Positions 9,298 through 22,322 of a stretch of 64,000 bases of DNA are shown piece by piece. The stretch is taken from contig NZ_JAIWKS010000002.1 in the NCBI RefSeq assembly GCF_021271205.1, positions 310,001 through 374,000 on the forward strand, given 5' to 3'. Each line of letters starts with the position of its first letter. The stretch's first letter is position 1. This DNA comes from Pseudomonas uvaldensis (GTDB lineage Bacteria; Pseudomonadota; Gammaproteobacteria; Pseudomonadales; Pseudomonadaceae). The translations under genes and the position numbers were made by a program. The notes beneath the pieces were generated by a model. The model made no database searches and was not told where the DNA came from. It worked only from the letters and a program-made list of their open reading frames with translations.

Positions 9298-10794
9298 TCA
9301 GTGGGACGTGCCTTCGGCGAATTCGATCTTGTTGCCGACGTTGTACTTGCCCGATGGTTTGTTCATGGGCAGGCGTTTGATTTCCTCCAGTGTCTGGCTG
9401 TCGTAGACGATCAGCGCCCCGTCGGTGTCCCAGATGCTCAGCAGCAGGTAGCGGCCGTCACGGGTGAACTCGACATGGGCGGCGGTTTTGCCAGGCATGG
9501 GGCGCAGGGTGTGGGCGATTTCCAGGGTCTGTTTGTCGATCAGGTGAATGGCGTCGTTGCCAGGGGCGAAGAACACGTCGGTCCAGGCGTAGCGGGAATT
9601 GGCGTGGCTGCGCAGAAAAAAGCCCGGCCCGAGAGTAGGGATCTGCTTGATGACTTTCCAGGTATCGAAATCGATCACCGACACCAGTCCCTTGCTGATG
9701 TTGGGCGTGGCGAACAGCCAATGCCCGTTGCGCCGCCAATAGGTCCCCGAACCCAGGTGCGGCATGCCTGGCAGGGCGATGTCGGTGACGACGTGGCCGC
9801 TATCGAGGTCGATGACCTGGCCACCCAGGGCCTTGCGTGACGTGGCGAGCAGCTGGCGATAATCGGGCGAGAAGGAGAAGTCATCCAGGTAGTCCTGGAC
9901 TTTTATACGCCTCGGTACGAAATCCGGGTTCGGCCCGGTGGACAACTCCCAGACCTCCTTCACGTCCTTGAGGGCTACGATGAAGCTGTCGCGCGGTGGG
10001 GCGGTGTACACCGCGCTGACGCGGGAGGCTTGGCCATCGTCGCCGAGGGTCTCGATGGTCTTGACCAGCGAAAGGTCGCGGGCGTCCAACACGGCGAGGT
10101 TGCCGGGCAGGTAATTGCCCACCAGCACCCAGCGCCCGTCCTTGCTGACGGCCAGGTTGCGGGTGTTGAGTCCGGTGCGTACCTCGGCGATCAGCTTGAG
10201 GTTGTGCAGGTCATACAGGCTGACCCAGCCGTCCCGGGACGCCAGGTAGACGAAGCGCCCGTCGGGAGAAAACTTCGGCCCGCCATGCACCGCGAAGTGC
10301 GAGGCGAAGCGGGCCAGCACTTCGAAACGGTCCCCATCGACGACATCGACATGATGGTCGCCGGCTTCCACTACGACGAACAGGTTCAGTGGGTCGGCCT
10401 TGTGCTGGGGCGTGTTCGGCAAGCTGGCTGAATCCGCCAGCAGGCGGTGGCTGTGGCGGATGTCGTCTTCGTTCCAGGTGGGCTCGACGGCTGGCGGGCG
10501 TTGGAGGTAATGGGTCAGGCTGTCCATCTGCGCCGCGTCCAGCACGGTGCCGAATGCCGCCATCTGGCTCGCCGGACGGCCTTTTTCGATCACCTGGCGG
10601 ATCTCGTCGGGTTTGATCCGGCTCAGGCTCTGGGGCAATAGCGCCGGTCCGGCGCCGCCGATGCGATTCACCCCGTGGCATTGTTGGCAATGTTGCTGAT
10701 AAGTGCGTTCGGCCAAGGCCATGTCCGGGACGCTCGCTTCGTTGCCATGGGCTGTGCCAATCCACACCAAGGGGGCCAGCCACCAGCGGATCAT
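9298..10794 (-). CDS. nirN: NirN, cytochrome c / d1-type dehydrogenase for heme d1 maturation
   Basis: NirN is a periplasmic paralogue of nitrite reductase that completes heme d1 by forming the acrylate side chain and helps load it into NirS. The 498-residue protein has a signal peptide (about 1-18) and a c-heme motif CQQCH near residue 37. An eight-bladed d1-type propeller follows, with motifs shared with NirS and NirF ([16 protein letters not shown]). The ATG overlaps the nirE stop (ATGA) and is preceded by GAAGG. The frame continues upstream, but that part is antisense-like overlap with nirE. Confidence 0.95.
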   Translation of the reverse strand: MIRWWLAPLVWIGTAHGNEASVPDMALAERTYQQHCQQCHGVNRIGGAGPALLPQSLSRIKPDEIRQVIEKGRPASQMAAFGTVLDAAQMDSLTHYLQRPPAVEPTWNEDDIRHSHRLLADSASLPNTPQHKADPLNLFVVVEAGDHHVDVVDGDRFEVLARFASHFAVHGGPKFSPDGRFVYLASRDGWVSLYDLHNLKLIAEVRTGLNTRNLAVSKDGRWVLVGNYLPGNLAVLDARDLSLVKTIETLGDDGQASRVSAVYTAPPRDSFIVALKDVKEVWELSTGPNPDFVPRRIKVQDYLDDFSFSPDYRQLLATSRKALGGQVIDLDSGHVVTDIALPGMPHLGSGTYWRRNGHWLFATPNISKGLVSVIDFDTWKVIKQIPTLGPGFFLRSHANSRYAWTDVFFAPGNDAIHLIDKQTLEIAHTLRPMPGKTAAHVEFTRDGRYLLLSIWDTDGALIVYDSQTLEEIKRLPMNKPSGKYNVGNKIEFAEGTSH

Positions 10795-11630
10795 GGCGCC
10801 ACCTTCGAGAGTAGCAATTGAGCTCGCACCGGGTGCAGGCACGCCGGATGATGCAGCGGCTGGTGAGCGAACAACCCGACCACCTGACCGATCACGGTCA
10901 GCGTGGGCAGGCCGTCGCAGCCCTCCAGCGCCATATCCGGTAACCGCGCCAGGGTCCCGCGCAGCACCTGCTGGTCGGGGCGGGTGCCGTTGCAGATCAG
11001 TGCCGCGGGGGTGTCCGCCGCCAGCCCGGCGGCCATCAGCCGCGTGGCAATAGTGCCCAGGTTCGACAGCCCCATGTAGAACACCAACGTCTGGCTGTCG
11101 TCCGCGAGGCTTTGCCAGGGCAGGTCCAATTCGCCGTCGTGTTGCAGGTGTCCGGTGATGAAGCGGCAAGAGTTGACCAGGTCGCGGTGCGTTAGCGGAA
11201 TACCGGCATAGGCACTGCACCCGGCCGCGGCGGTGATGCCGGGCACCACCTGGCAATCGATGCCACGGGCCAGCAGGTATTCCAGCTCTTCGGCGCCGCG
11301 TCCGAAGATGAACGGGTCGCCGCCCTTGAGCCGCACGACCCGTTGCCCCTGGTCGGCGAGGTCGGCCAGCAGCTCGTTGATCTGCGGCTGGGGGAGACTG
11401 TGGCAACCGGCGGCCTTGCCCACGTAGTGCCGGGCGCAGGTCAGCGGAACCAGGCCGAGCAGTTGCGGGCTGATCAAGCGGTCGTAGACCACCGCGTCGG
11501 CCTGCATCAACAGGCTCCAGGCGCGCAGGGTCAACAGACCGGGATCACCGGGGCCGGCGCCGACCAGGGCCACTTCCCCGGGTCTGAAGGGTGATTGCAG
11601 GGCCGCGGGCAGAACGATGGGGGCAGGCAT
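10791..11630 (-). CDS. nirE: NirE, uroporphyrinogen-III C-methyltransferase
   Basis: NirE is an SAM-dependent methyltransferase that converts uroporphyrinogen III to precorrin-2, the entry step to heme d1. The 279 residues show the SUMT/tetrapyrrole methylase hallmarks [15 protein letters not shown] near the N-terminus, [14 protein letters not shown] and [15 protein letters not shown] 6 bp upstream fixes the ATG. It is coupled to nirN by a 4-bp overlap. Being inside the nir operon, it is a dedicated copy apart from cobalamin or siroheme synthesis. Confidence 0.95.
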   Translation of the reverse strand: MPAPIVLPAALQSPFRPGEVALVGAGPGDPGLLTLRAWSLLMQADAVVYDRLISPQLLGLVPLTCARHYVGKAAGCHSLPQPQINELLADLADQGQRVVRLKGGDPFIFGRGAEELEYLLARGIDCQVVPGITAAAGCSAYAGIPLTHRDLVNSCRFITGHLQHDGELDLPWQSLADDSQTLVFYMGLSNLGTIATRLMAAGLAADTPAALICNGTRPDQQVLRGTLARLPDMALEGCDGLPTLTVIGQVVGLFAHQPLHHPACLHPVRAQLLLSKVAP

Positions 11631-11667
11631 TGGGACTTCCTTGGTTCGGTAACGGGTTCGCCGTCGG

Positions 11668-12849
11668 TTATCGGGCACAGGGCATCGCAACGCTGGGGAT
11701 CGCGTGCAGGCCGATTTCTTCATCGAGCAGGTGGCAGCCGGGGTCCTGGCCCCACAGGTCTCCCTCGGCCCAGGCGCGGGTGCGGGTGTTGCCGTTGCAG
11801 ATCGCCAGCCAACGGCACTGTCCGCAGCGCCCCCCCACGGTTCGAGGGTGTTCGCGCAGTTTCATCAGCAGGGCATCGGGGCGTTCGAACCAGAGGGTGC
11901 GAAACGGCGTGCGCCGTACGTTGCCCACCGAGTGCTGCCACCAATACGTGTCGGGATGGACCTCGCCGGTATTGTCGATATTGGCGATGCCGCACCCCGA
12001 GGCGTTGCCGCCCCAGGCCCGCAGCAACTGCTCCAGGGTGCCGGCGTGTTGGGGCAGGTGGCGGGCGACCCAGTGCAGCAGCAGGATCGCATCGGCGTCG
12101 TTGTTGCCGCTGACGAAGTCGCTGTCGCGCCCTTGCTCGATGTCGTCCCAGGCTCGCTGGAAAATCAGCGTCATGGCCTCGCGGCTCATCTGCTGATGGG
12201 CATCGAGCTTGCGACTGCGTTTGCCCCGACCGCTGTAGTTGAGGTGCGACAGGTAGAACTTCTGCACGTCGTTCTCGCGCATCAAGGCCAGCAACTGGGG
12301 CAGCTGGGCATGGTTTTGTTGGGTGAGGGTAGTGCGCAGGCCGACCCGGATCCCGTGCTCGCGGCACAGCTTGATGGCGGCCATGGAGCGGGCAAAACTG
12401 CCCTTGAGCTGGCGGAACGCATCATGGGTCGCCTCAAGGCCATCGATGCTGATGCCGACGTAGTCGAACTGCGCGGCGTGGATCTGCCCGATGTTGTCCG
12501 GGGTGATCAGCGTACCGTTGGTGGACAGGGCAAGGAAGAACCCCTTGTCGCGGGCATAGGCGCTGAGCTGGAACAGGTCCTCGCGCAGCAGGGGCTCGCC
12601 GCCGGACAGGATCAGCACCCGCACGCCGGCGTCATGCAATTCATCGATCACCTTGAGCGCCGCTTCTGTGTCCAGCTCGTCGCGGAAAACGCTGTCAGCC
12701 GAAGTGGCGTAGCAATGTTTGCAGGTGAGGTTGCAACGTCGCAGCAGGTTCCAGATCACCACCGGTGCCCGCAGGCTGCCCGGGGACGCGACACGCGGGG
12801 CGGGGCAATGACCTGCCAGGGCACGCAGGTAGTGGCTGATCCTCAACAT
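11668..12849 (-). CDS. nirJ: NirJ, radical SAM heme d1 synthase
   Basis: NirJ is a radical-SAM enzyme that removes the two propionate side chains of didecarboxysiroheme during heme d1 formation. The 393-residue protein has the radical-SAM motif CNLTCKHC (about residues 39-46) and the SAM-contact motif SGGEPLL. A C-terminal SPASM-like Cys-rich region ([22 protein letters not shown]) should bind a second 4Fe-4S cluster. The ATG at 12849 is preferred over a GTG six bases upstream because AAGGAG stands 5 nt before it. Confidence 0.95.
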   Translation of the reverse strand: MLRISHYLRALAGHCPAPRVASPGSLRAPVVIWNLLRRCNLTCKHCYATSADSVFRDELDTEAALKVIDELHDAGVRVLILSGGEPLLREDLFQLSAYARDKGFFLALSTNGTLITPDNIGQIHAAQFDYVGISIDGLEATHDAFRQLKGSFARSMAAIKLCREHGIRVGLRTTLTQQNHAQLPQLLALMRENDVQKFYLSHLNYSGRGKRSRKLDAHQQMSREAMTLIFQRAWDDIEQGRDSDFVSGNNDADAILLLHWVARHLPQHAGTLEQLLRAWGGNASGCGIANIDNTGEVHPDTYWWQHSVGNVRRTPFRTLWFERPDALLMKLREHPRTVGGRCGQCRWLAICNGNTRTRAWAEGDLWGQDPGCHLLDEEIGLHAIPSVAMPCAR

Positions 12850-12872
12850 AAACACTCCTTGTCCTCATGGGA

Positions 12873-13409
12873 TTAGCGCACGCCGGGTGGCAGGCGCAGG
12901 CCGGTCTTTTTCAGGATGCGACTGCTCACCAGCATGTCGTCGGCTTCGCAAGCGCCGCCCAGCAGGTAACGCAAATGGTCGCGGTAGCGGTCGATTTCTT
13001 CGCGGCTGCGGCCGTGCACCATGGCGAACAGGTTGTAGCGCCAGCCGGGCCGACGCGGGCGGCGATAGCAGTGGCTGACAAAGGGTTGCGCCCCCAGCAG
13101 TGCGCCGAGGCGCGGCATGTCAGCGTCGGATACATCCCAGACCGTCATGCCGTTGTGGCGAAAGCCCAGGCGGTAATGGTTGGGGACGGCGGCGATGCGG
13201 CGAATGGCGCCTTCGGCCTGCAACTGCTTGAGCAGCTCGAGGGTCGCGTCCACGTCCATCCCCAATTGCTCCGCGAGCCAGGCCCAGGGGTCTTCCACCA
13301 GGGGCAGGCCGGCCTGGGTCAGCGCTACCAGTCGCCGCGCCGCGGGTGTTTCGTCCAGCCGTGTGGACGTTTGCAGCGAAGCATCAGACCGGAAAATACA
13401 GGCCGACAT
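12873..13409 (-). CDS. nirH: NirH, siroheme decarboxylase subunit
   Basis: NirH is a member of the AsnC/Lrp-like NirDLGH family, which decarboxylates siroheme to 12,18-didecarboxysiroheme. The 178 residues have an N-terminal winged-helix-like part and the conserved YRRPRRPGWRYNLFAMVHG segment. The start has a very strong GGAGGAG within the 3' end of nirG, so the two genes overlap by 26 bp. Confidence 0.92.
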   Translation of the reverse strand: MSACIFRSDASLQTSTRLDETPAARRLVALTQAGLPLVEDPWAWLAEQLGMDVDATLELLKQLQAEGAIRRIAAVPNHYRLGFRHNGMTVWDVSDADMPRLGALLGAQPFVSHCYRRPRRPGWRYNLFAMVHGRSREEIDRYRDHLRYLLGGACEADDMLVSSRILKKTGLRLPPGVR

Positions 13410-13827
13410 GGTAGGTCTCCTCCTTGGGCAGGTTCAGCGGCACCAGGCCGGTGAGGCGTTCGATGCGCAGCAGGGTGTCGGTGATCGCCTGTTCGCTGGT
13501 GCAGGCGAGCACGAACCACATGTTCCAGGTGTGTTCGCGACGGTAGTTGTGGGCCACTTCGGGCATGCCCGCGAGCAGCTCGGCGATGGTGTCGAAGCGC
13601 GGTTCGGGCACTGCCAGCGCCGCCAGGGTGAACGCGCCGCCCAGGCGATCGATATCAAACATCGGGCCGAAACGGGTGAGCACGCCGTCGTTGAGCAGCT
13701 CGTGCAGGCGGTCGAGCAACTCGGTACTGCTGCTACCCAGCTCATGGGCCAATGCCCGCCAGGGATGACGCACCAGCGGCAGGCCCAGTTGCAGGCGGTT
13801 GATCAGTTGGCGGTCCAGCTCATCCAT
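13384..13827 (-). CDS. nirG: NirG, siroheme decarboxylase subunit
   Basis: This is a 147-residue AsnC/Lrp-like protein of the NirDLGH siroheme decarboxylase. It has the family motif [15 protein letters not shown] near residue 90 and ends [15 protein letters not shown] is chosen as the start because GGAG lies 8 nt upstream; this start lies 8 bp inside the end of nirL. The frame extends 50 codons further upstream within nirL but without a start signal. Confidence 0.92.
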   Translation of the reverse strand: MDELDRQLINRLQLGLPLVRHPWRALAHELGSSSTELLDRLHELLNDGVLTRFGPMFDIDRLGGAFTLAALAVPEPRFDTIAELLAGMPEVAHNYRREHTWNMWFVLACTSEQAITDTLLRIERLTGLVPLNLPKEETYHVGLYFPV

Positions 13828-14332
13828 GGAGAACGGCTCCAGCCGGTGGGGCGAAGCGTCCGCCGCATTGCTTGAACAGATGGGAGCTGAACAGCAGCTC
13901 GTGGGGCAGGTCGTCCAGTAGATGGTGTTCGAGCAGGGCCTGCACCTGGGCTTCCACGCGATCGCGCTGACGGCCATGAATCATGCAGAACAGGTTGTAC
14001 TGCCATTGGGGCAGGCGTCGTGGTCGCTGGTAGCAAAGGCTGATCCCCGGCGCTTGCCCCAGACGTCGTCCCACTTCATCGACCAAGGCGTCCGGCACGT
14101 CCAGTACCAGCATGGCGTTGGCAGCGAAACCCAGGGCCCGGTGGTTGACCACCAGGCCGACGCGACGGAACAGACCTTGTTCATGCCATTGCTGCACCTG
14201 GTCGAGCACCTGCTGTTCGCTCGCATCGATTTGCCCGGCCAGGTCGTGGAACGGGCGCGGCGTCAGGGGTAGGCCCGTCTCCAGCAGGCGGCGCAGGGCC
14301 AGGGCTTGTTGCTCATTCAAGGCGTTATTCAT
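13820..14332 (-). CDS. nirL: NirL, siroheme decarboxylase subunit
   Basis: NirL is a 170-residue AsnC/Lrp-like protein acting with NirD, G and H in siroheme decarboxylation. It carries the [20 protein letters not shown] segment, closely matching NirH and indicating an ancient duplication. The start MNNALNEQ has GGAGG 6 nt upstream and overlaps the end of nirD by 8 bp. Confidence 0.92.
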   Translation of the reverse strand: MNNALNEQQALALRRLLETGLPLTPRPFHDLAGQIDASEQQVLDQVQQWHEQGLFRRVGLVVNHRALGFAANAMLVLDVPDALVDEVGRRLGQAPGISLCYQRPRRLPQWQYNLFCMIHGRQRDRVEAQVQALLEHHLLDDLPHELLFSSHLFKQCGGRFAPPAGAVLHG

Positions 14333-14786
14333 GGGGAGCCTCCAGTGGGAAACCCAGATCAATGCGGTAGGCGCTCAGCATGGGCAGGTCCAGGGGCGTG
14401 AGGCCGGTGTCTTTTTCCAGCTCTTGTAGGATGTTGTCCAGGTGCGCGCGGTTGGGACCGGTCAGCACGAACCACAGGTTGTAGCGATGTTCCCGTGCAT
14501 AGTTGTGATTGACCTCGGGGTACTGGCTGACACGGTGTGCCACGTGATGCAAACGATCGACGGGCACCGCCAGGGCCGCCAGGGTGCTGGCCCCGGCCCG
14601 GGTGTGTTCGAACACCGGGCCCACCCTCGACAGGCTGCCGGCCAGTTGCAGGTGTTGCAGGCATTCGAGCACTTGAGCCTCGGTGCAACCCAGGGCGTCG
14701 GCCATGGCCCGGTAAGGTTCGGCGCACAATGACAGGCCATGCTGGAAGCGATCGATCAGGCGGCGGGCGAGCGAGGTACTGGACAT
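14325..14786 (-). CDS. nirD: NirD, siroheme decarboxylase subunit
   Basis: NirD is a 153-residue member of the NirDLGH family, closest to NirG in this window. Both have the [18 protein letters not shown] motif, with catalytic His and Tyr candidates. The start MSSTSLARR lies 1 nt after the nirF stop. It is part of the tightly packed heme d1 biosynthesis block. Confidence 0.92.
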   Translation of the reverse strand: MSSTSLARRLIDRFQHGLSLCAEPYRAMADALGCTEAQVLECLQHLQLAGSLSRVGPVFEHTRAGASTLAALAVPVDRLHHVAHRVSQYPEVNHNYAREHRYNLWFVLTGPNRAHLDNILQELEKDTGLTPLDLPMLSAYRIDLGFPLEAPHE

Positions 14787-14787
14787 A

Positions 14788-15972
14788 TCAATACCCCGGT
14801 TTATGCGCACGGCTGCTGAAGAAAATGCCGCTGGGGCTGAGGGCGGGCAGGGCGCCCAGGCGCTCGACCCGGTACGGATCCCATACCTGTACCTCGCCAC
14901 CATCCCGGACCGACAGCCACACCTGGTCGCCCCGTGCGGTGAACTCCATGTGCAGCACCGCGGGCCCTGGTTTCAGGTCGGCGACGATGGCGTGGGTCTG
15001 GGTGTCGATAACCTGGACGCGGTCATTGTCCGGGTAGGCGAAGTTGACCCACACCTGACGGCCATCCGGCCTGGCCGTGACAAACACCGGTTGGCCGGCG
15101 ACGGCAATGGCGTCGACCGGCTGCCAGTTGCGGGCATTCATCACCAACACCTGGTGATGACCGACGGCGGGGACGAATGCTTGCTGGTCGGCCAGGGCCC
15201 AACCTTCCAGGTGAGGCATCTTGTACACCGGCAGCCGGGCCTCGCCACGTCCGTAATGCCCGAGCACGCGTTTCACGCCCCGTTCAGGATGCCAGAGATC
15301 GAGTTGCGCCATGCCGTCCTCACCGAACAGCCCGGCCATGTAATAGCGGCCGTCCGGGGTGATCAGTGCGTCATAGGGTTGTTGGCCGATGGCGGTGAAA
15401 CGCTCGATGCGCGGTGCTGGGCCCTGGCTGAAATCGGCGATCCAGATTTCGCCGGTGTCGAACAGGCTGAACACGAAGCGTTGTCCCGGCGCGTCCACCA
15501 GACCCACCACCCGAGAACGCTTGTGACCGTCAGGCAAGGGGGTGGCGGGAATATCGGCGATTGGCTCCAGGGTCCGGGCATCGAACACCTTGACGCCGCC
15601 GGGTTCGTAGTTGGAAACGGCGATCAGCTTGCCATCCTGGCTGATCGCGCCGCCGATGCTGTTGCCACCCTGGATGATCCGGCGCTCGATCCGCGCAGTC
15701 AGCAGGTCGACCTTGCTCAACCCGCCATCGCGGCCGAACACATAGGCGTAGCGTTGGTCGCGGGAGAACACCACCGAAGCGTGGGACAGATCCCCCAGTC
15801 CGTCGACGCGGGCAAGGGCGGTGCGGGTGTCGCTCTCGATGATTTGCACGCTGCCGGTGGCGCGCTCCACCACCACGCCCAGGTCGCCGGTGCCGCGCAG
15901 CGGGGTCTGGGTGCAGCCGTAGAGCAACAGGGCGATGGCGGTCGAGGTCAGTAAGGCGCGGATGCGGATCAT
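14788..15972 (-). CDS. nirF: NirF, d1-binding heme maturation lipoprotein
   Basis: NirF is a periplasmic enzyme that acts on the d1 precursor before NirN. The 394-residue product has a signal with lipobox LLLYGC (Cys20), so it is membrane-anchored. A d1-type eight-bladed propeller follows, resembling NirS and NirN but lacking a c-type heme motif. Its ATG overlaps the nirC stop by 4 bp. Confidence 0.94.
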   Translation of the reverse strand: MIRIRALLTSTAIALLLYGCTQTPLRGTGDLGVVVERATGSVQIIESDTRTALARVDGLGDLSHASVVFSRDQRYAYVFGRDGGLSKVDLLTARIERRIIQGGNSIGGAISQDGKLIAVSNYEPGGVKVFDARTLEPIADIPATPLPDGHKRSRVVGLVDAPGQRFVFSLFDTGEIWIADFSQGPAPRIERFTAIGQQPYDALITPDGRYYMAGLFGEDGMAQLDLWHPERGVKRVLGHYGRGEARLPVYKMPHLEGWALADQQAFVPAVGHHQVLVMNARNWQPVDAIAVAGQPVFVTARPDGRQVWVNFAYPDNDRVQVIDTQTHAIVADLKPGPAVLHMEFTARGDQVWLSVRDGGEVQVWDPYRVERLGALPALSPSGIFFSSRAHKPGY

Positions 15973-16298
15973 GAGGCAGGTTTTCCTTGCAGAAGCCGGT
16001 CCACCAGCCAGCGGATATCGTCGGGTCCCAACAGGGCTGCCCAGCCGGGCATGGCGCTGCCGGGGCGTCCCTGGGTGACGGTGGCGATGAGACTGTCGCG
16101 GGATTTGCCGGCCAGTGCCTGCGGTGTCAGCGACGGGCCGAGGCCGCCGGTCAGGTACAGACCGTGGCAGGCGCCGCAGTCCTGGTCCAGCAAATGCTGG
16201 AGTTGAGCCTGGCGCTGGCTGTCGGGCGCGGCCAGTACCGAGGTGCAGAAGAGCAGGAGGAAGGCGCCCATCCGGTGTGCAGAGCTGTGTCGTTCCAT
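15969..16298 (-). CDS. nirC: NirC, small periplasmic c-type cytochrome
   Basis: NirC is a 109-residue monoheme cytochrome with a signal peptide (about 1-24, LAAPDS) and one heme motif, CGACH, near residue 41. An axial Met candidate lies in the GSAMPGW segment. It serves as an electron carrier to NirS or in heme d1 maturation. GGAGG precedes the start. Confidence 0.93.
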   Translation of the reverse strand: MERHSSAHRMGAFLLLFCTSVLAAPDSQRQAQLQHLLDQDCGACHGLYLTGGLGPSLTPQALAGKSRDSLIATVTQGRPGSAMPGWAALLGPDDIRWLVDRLLQGKPAS

Positions 16299-16365
16299 GA
16301 CGCCTCCTGATCGAAATTTTCGCGCCTCTCCAGAAAGAAGCTTTATCAGTGAAATGGAGTTATCA

Positions 16366-16393
16366 GTGGCGAGGGAATTTATCCCCGCGCCAC
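16366..16393. repeat. Small palindromic element GTGGCGAGGG
   Basis: GTGGCGAGGG, a short A/T-rich loop and CCCC-GCGCCAC form an imperfect hairpin in the 112-bp nirC-nirM gap. The same element occurs at 22266-22293 and 61945-61972. It could be a processing or attenuation site inside the nir operon. Confidence 0.7.
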
Positions 16394-16410
16394 CGGGTTC
16401 CGTGCCTGGG

Positions 16411-16722
16411 CTATTTGAGACTCAACACCCACGCCGCCAGTACCTTGGCTTCCTCTTCCGTCACCGGGTTGGCCGGCATCGGCATCGGGCCCCAGTTACC
16501 TTGGGTGCCCTCCTTGATGTGCTTGGCAAGCACGTCCTGTGCCCCGGGGACGTTGGCGTTTTTTGCCGCGACATCCTTGAGCGCCGGACCCACCACCTTG
16601 GTGTCAATGGAGTGGCAGGCCGCGCAGGGCTTGCTCTTGAACAGCGTCGGGCCGTCTTCGGCCAGGGCCGGTTGCAGGCTGGAGACAGCGCTCAAGGCCA
16701 GTGCGATCAGAATAGGCTTCAT
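16411..16722 (-). CDS. nirM: Cytochrome c551 (NirM)
   Basis: NirM is the periplasmic electron donor to NirS. The 103-residue precursor has a signal peptide (about 1-21, PALAE) and the c-heme motif CAACH near residue 34. The axial Met lies in [10 protein letters not shown] near residue 82. It is the second gene of the nir operon, 24 bp after nirS. Confidence 0.96.
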   Translation of the reverse strand: MKPILIALALSAVSSLQPALAEDGPTLFKSKPCAACHSIDTKVVGPALKDVAAKNANVPGAQDVLAKHIKEGTQGNWGPMPMPANPVTEEEAKVLAAWVLSLK

Positions 16723-16746
16723 GGTTTTTCCTCTTATTGATGGAGC

Positions 16747-18621
<1,875 letters not shown>

Positions 18622-18624
18622 TCA

Positions 18625-19428
18625 ATGAACCCAAGTCTCTCTCTCCAGCAGCCGGACGAACCCTTCTACCAGTCCCGGGACAACGAGCCGGCGTTGTTCG
18701 AACAGGCCTGGCGCCACGGCATGCCGGTGCTGATCAAAGGCCCGACAGGCTGTGGGAAAACCCGTTTCGTCCAACACATGGCTCACCGCCTGAAGCTGCC
18801 GCTGTACACGGTGGCGTGCCACGATGACCTGAGCGCCGCCGATCTGGTCGGTCGGCACCTGATCGGTGCCCAGGGCACCTGGTGGCAGGACGGGCCACTG
18901 ACCCGTGCGGTGCGCGAGGGCGGTATCTGTTATCTGGATGAGGTGGTCGAAGCGCGTCAGGACACAGCGGTGGTATTGCACCCGCTGGCGGACGACCGTC
19001 GTCAGCTGTATCTGGAGCGCACCGGCGAAGTGCTCCAGGCGCCGCCGTCCTTCATGTTGGTGGTGTCCTATAACCCCGGTTATCAGAACCTGCTCAAGGG
19101 CATGAAACCCAGCACCCGCCAACGTTTCGTGGCGATGCGCTTCGACTATCCGGCGCAGGCCGATGAAGAGCGTATCGTGGCTCGCGAAGCCAACGTGGAC
19201 ATGGTCCTGGCGGCCCAGGTGGTACGGCTCGGACAGGCGCTGCGTCGGCTCGATCAGCATGACCTGGAGGAAGTCGCTTCCACTCGCTTGCTGATCTTCG
19301 CGGCGCGCATGATCGGTGCCGGCATGGATCCGCGTCAGGCCTGCCTGGCATGCCTGGCCGAGCCCTTGAGCGACGATCCGCAGACGGTTGCAGCGCTGAT
19401 GGATGTGGTCGATGTCCACTTCGGCTGA
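18625..19428 (+). CDS. nirQ: NirQ/NorQ, MoxR-type AAA ATPase
   Basis: NirQ works with the VWA-domain protein NorD to activate NO and nitrite reductases, including metal insertion into NorB. The 267 residues carry Walker A GPTGCGKT near residue 40, Walker B GGICYLDEVVEA near 105 and a sensor-like VSYNPG segment. MNPSLSLQ is chosen as start by family length. nirO begins 17 bp inside its 3' end. Confidence 0.94.
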   Translation: MNPSLSLQQPDEPFYQSRDNEPALFEQAWRHGMPVLIKGPTGCGKTRFVQHMAHRLKLPLYTVACHDDLSAADLVGRHLIGAQGTWWQDGPLTRAVREGGICYLDEVVEARQDTAVVLHPLADDRRQLYLERTGEVLQAPPSFMLVVSYNPGYQNLLKGMKPSTRQRFVAMRFDYPAQADEERIVAREANVDMVLAAQVVRLGQALRRLDQHDLEEVASTRLLIFAARMIGAGMDPRQACLACLAEPLSDDPQTVAALMDVVDVHFG

Positions 19429-19999
19429 CACCACGATCGACACCCGGCGACATCTGCCGGGTGACCTGGCGATGTGGTTTTTCATCCTCGCCGAGCTGTC
19501 GGTGTTCGCCTTGCTGATGCTGGCATTCACGGTTGCCCAGGCATTGTATCCGCAGACCTTCAGCGAAGGCCGGCAGTGGCTGGACCGCTCCACTGGCCTG
19601 GCGATGACCCTCAGCCTGCTGACCGCCGGGTTGTTCGCGGCGCTGGCCCAGGAACAGGTCCGTCTCGACCGACCCCGCCGGGGCGCGTTGTACTTGTGCC
19701 TGGCGCTGCTGTCGGCCAGCGGCTATGTCGCCATCAAACTCACGGAATATGCCCACCTCTCGGCCAGCGGCCTGGGCCTGGAACACAGCACCTTCTTCAC
19801 CTTGTACTGGATTCTCACGGCGTTCCATTTCTTGCACGTGCTGCTGGGCATGGTGATCCTCGGCTGGCTGGCCGAAGGCTGCCGTCGACATCGCTACAGG
19901 CCCCAGCGCTGCAGTGGATTGGAGTCCGGCGTGTTGTACTGGCACATGGTGGACCTGGTGTGGGTGGTGCTGTTTCCGCTGGTCTATATCCTCGATTGA
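19412..19999 (+). CDS. nirO: NirO/NorE, cytochrome c oxidase subunit III-like protein
   Basis: This membrane protein of the heme-copper oxidase subunit III family accompanies NO reductase. The 195 residues show about five hydrophobic segments with the subunit III motif HFLHVLLGM and a final HMVDLVWVVLFPLVYIL. It overlaps nirQ by 17 bp. An ATG 9 bp upstream (19403) is an alternative start. Its exact role in NO reduction is not settled for the family. Confidence 0.9.
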   Translation: MSTSADTTIDTRRHLPGDLAMWFFILAELSVFALLMLAFTVAQALYPQTFSEGRQWLDRSTGLAMTLSLLTAGLFAALAQEQVRLDRPRRGALYLCLALLSASGYVAIKLTEYAHLSASGLGLEHSTFFTLYWILTAFHFLHVLLGMVILGWLAEGCRRHRYRPQRCSGLESGVLYWHMVDLVWVVLFPLVYILD

Positions 20000-20010
20000 G
20001 TGAGTTCAAC

Positions 20011-20259
20011 ATGTCGACTTCCCGTCTCCTGATCGCTTGCTGGATGGCCCTGGCAATGCTCAGCGCCGGCACCGTGGCGTTGGGGCAAGCCAACGCCACC
20101 GGATGGGCCACCTTCGCCTTGTTGACGGTCGCCGTGGCCAAGGCCTGGCTGATCGCCGACGGCTTCATGGAACTTCGCCGTGCGCCACGCTTGTGGCGGT
20201 GGCTGGTGCTGAGTTGGGCAGTGATGCTGGCAGTCGTGATCGGCGCAACATTGCCATAA
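20011..20259 (+). CDS. nirP: NirP/NorF, small cytochrome oxidase subunit IV-like protein
   Basis: This is an 82-residue protein with three hydrophobic segments and the motif KAWLIADGFMELRRAP, typical of the prokaryotic subunit IV/NorF family. It lies 11 bp after nirO and likely forms a unit with it. Together they are the accessory pair found beside norCB in P. aeruginosa (nirOP). Confidence 0.85.
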   Translation: MSTSRLLIACWMALAMLSAGTVALGQANATGWATFALLTVAVAKAWLIADGFMELRRAPRLWRWLVLSWAVMLAVVIGATLP

Positions 20260-20301
20260 GGCAAATTCACCCTGATACCCCACCAAAACCATCGGAAATT
20301 C

Positions 20302-20315
20302 TTGATCGCCATCAA
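20302..20315 (+). promoter_or_regulatory. ANR/DNR box upstream of norC
   Basis: TTGATCGCCATCAA is a perfect palindromic match to TTGAT-N4-ATCAA, 57 bp before the norC ATG. It predicts direct DNR control of norCBD. Confidence 0.9.
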
Positions 20316-20372
20316 GCGGTTCCAGACCCCTCGCTTCCTAGAATGAACACGCCAAGCAATGAGGAAGTGACC

Positions 20373-20813
20373 ATGTCAGATACCTTCACCAAAGGCATGG
20401 CCAGGAATATTTATTTCGGGGGAAGCGTGTTCTTTTTCCTGATATTCCTGGCCCTGACCTACCACACGGAACAGACCTTTCCAGACCGTAGCAACCAGGC
20501 GCAATTGACCGAATCGGTGATTCGCGGCAAGGGCGTCTGGGAGCGCAACAACTGCATCGGCTGCCATACGCTGCTGGGCGAGGGCGCTTACTTTGCGCCG
20601 GAGCTGGGCAACGTGGTCAACCGTCGCGGCGGCGAGGAAGCCTTCAAGCCTTTCCTCCAGGCCTGGATGAAAATGCAGCCCCTGGGCGTTCCGGGACGGC
20701 GGGCCATGCCGCAATTCAACCTGAGCGAGCAAGAGGTCGACGACATTGCCGAGTTCCTCAAGTGGAGCTCGAAAATCAACACCAATGGCTGGCCGCCAAA
20801 CAAGGAGGGCTGA
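20373..20813 (+). CDS. norC: NorC, cytochrome c subunit of NO reductase
   Basis: NorC is the membrane-anchored electron-entry subunit of cNOR. The 146 residues have one N-terminal membrane helix (about 13-29) and the heme motif CIGCH near residue 62. An axial Met candidate lies in RRAMPQF near 112. GAGGAAG precedes the ATG. norB follows after 3 bp. Confidence 0.97.
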   Translation: MSDTFTKGMARNIYFGGSVFFFLIFLALTYHTEQTFPDRSNQAQLTESVIRGKGVWERNNCIGCHTLLGEGAYFAPELGNVVNRRGGEEAFKPFLQAWMKMQPLGVPGRRAMPQFNLSEQEVDDIAEFLKWSSKINTNGWPPNKEG

Positions 20814-22244
<1,431 letters not shown>

Positions 22245-22265
22245 GCACTGGCCGTTGAATGAACA

Positions 22266-22293
22266 GTGGCGAGGGGCGCAATCCCTTCGCCAC
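22266..22293. repeat. Small palindromic element GTGGCGAGGG
   Basis: GTGGCGAGGGG, a six-base loop and CCCTTCGCCAC form a hairpin in the norB-norD gap. It may be a partial attenuator lowering norD expression relative to norCB. It is related to the elements at 16366 and 61945. Confidence 0.75.
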
Positions 22294-22322
22294 ACAGGTT
22301 TCGTTCGAACAGGAGGACAAGC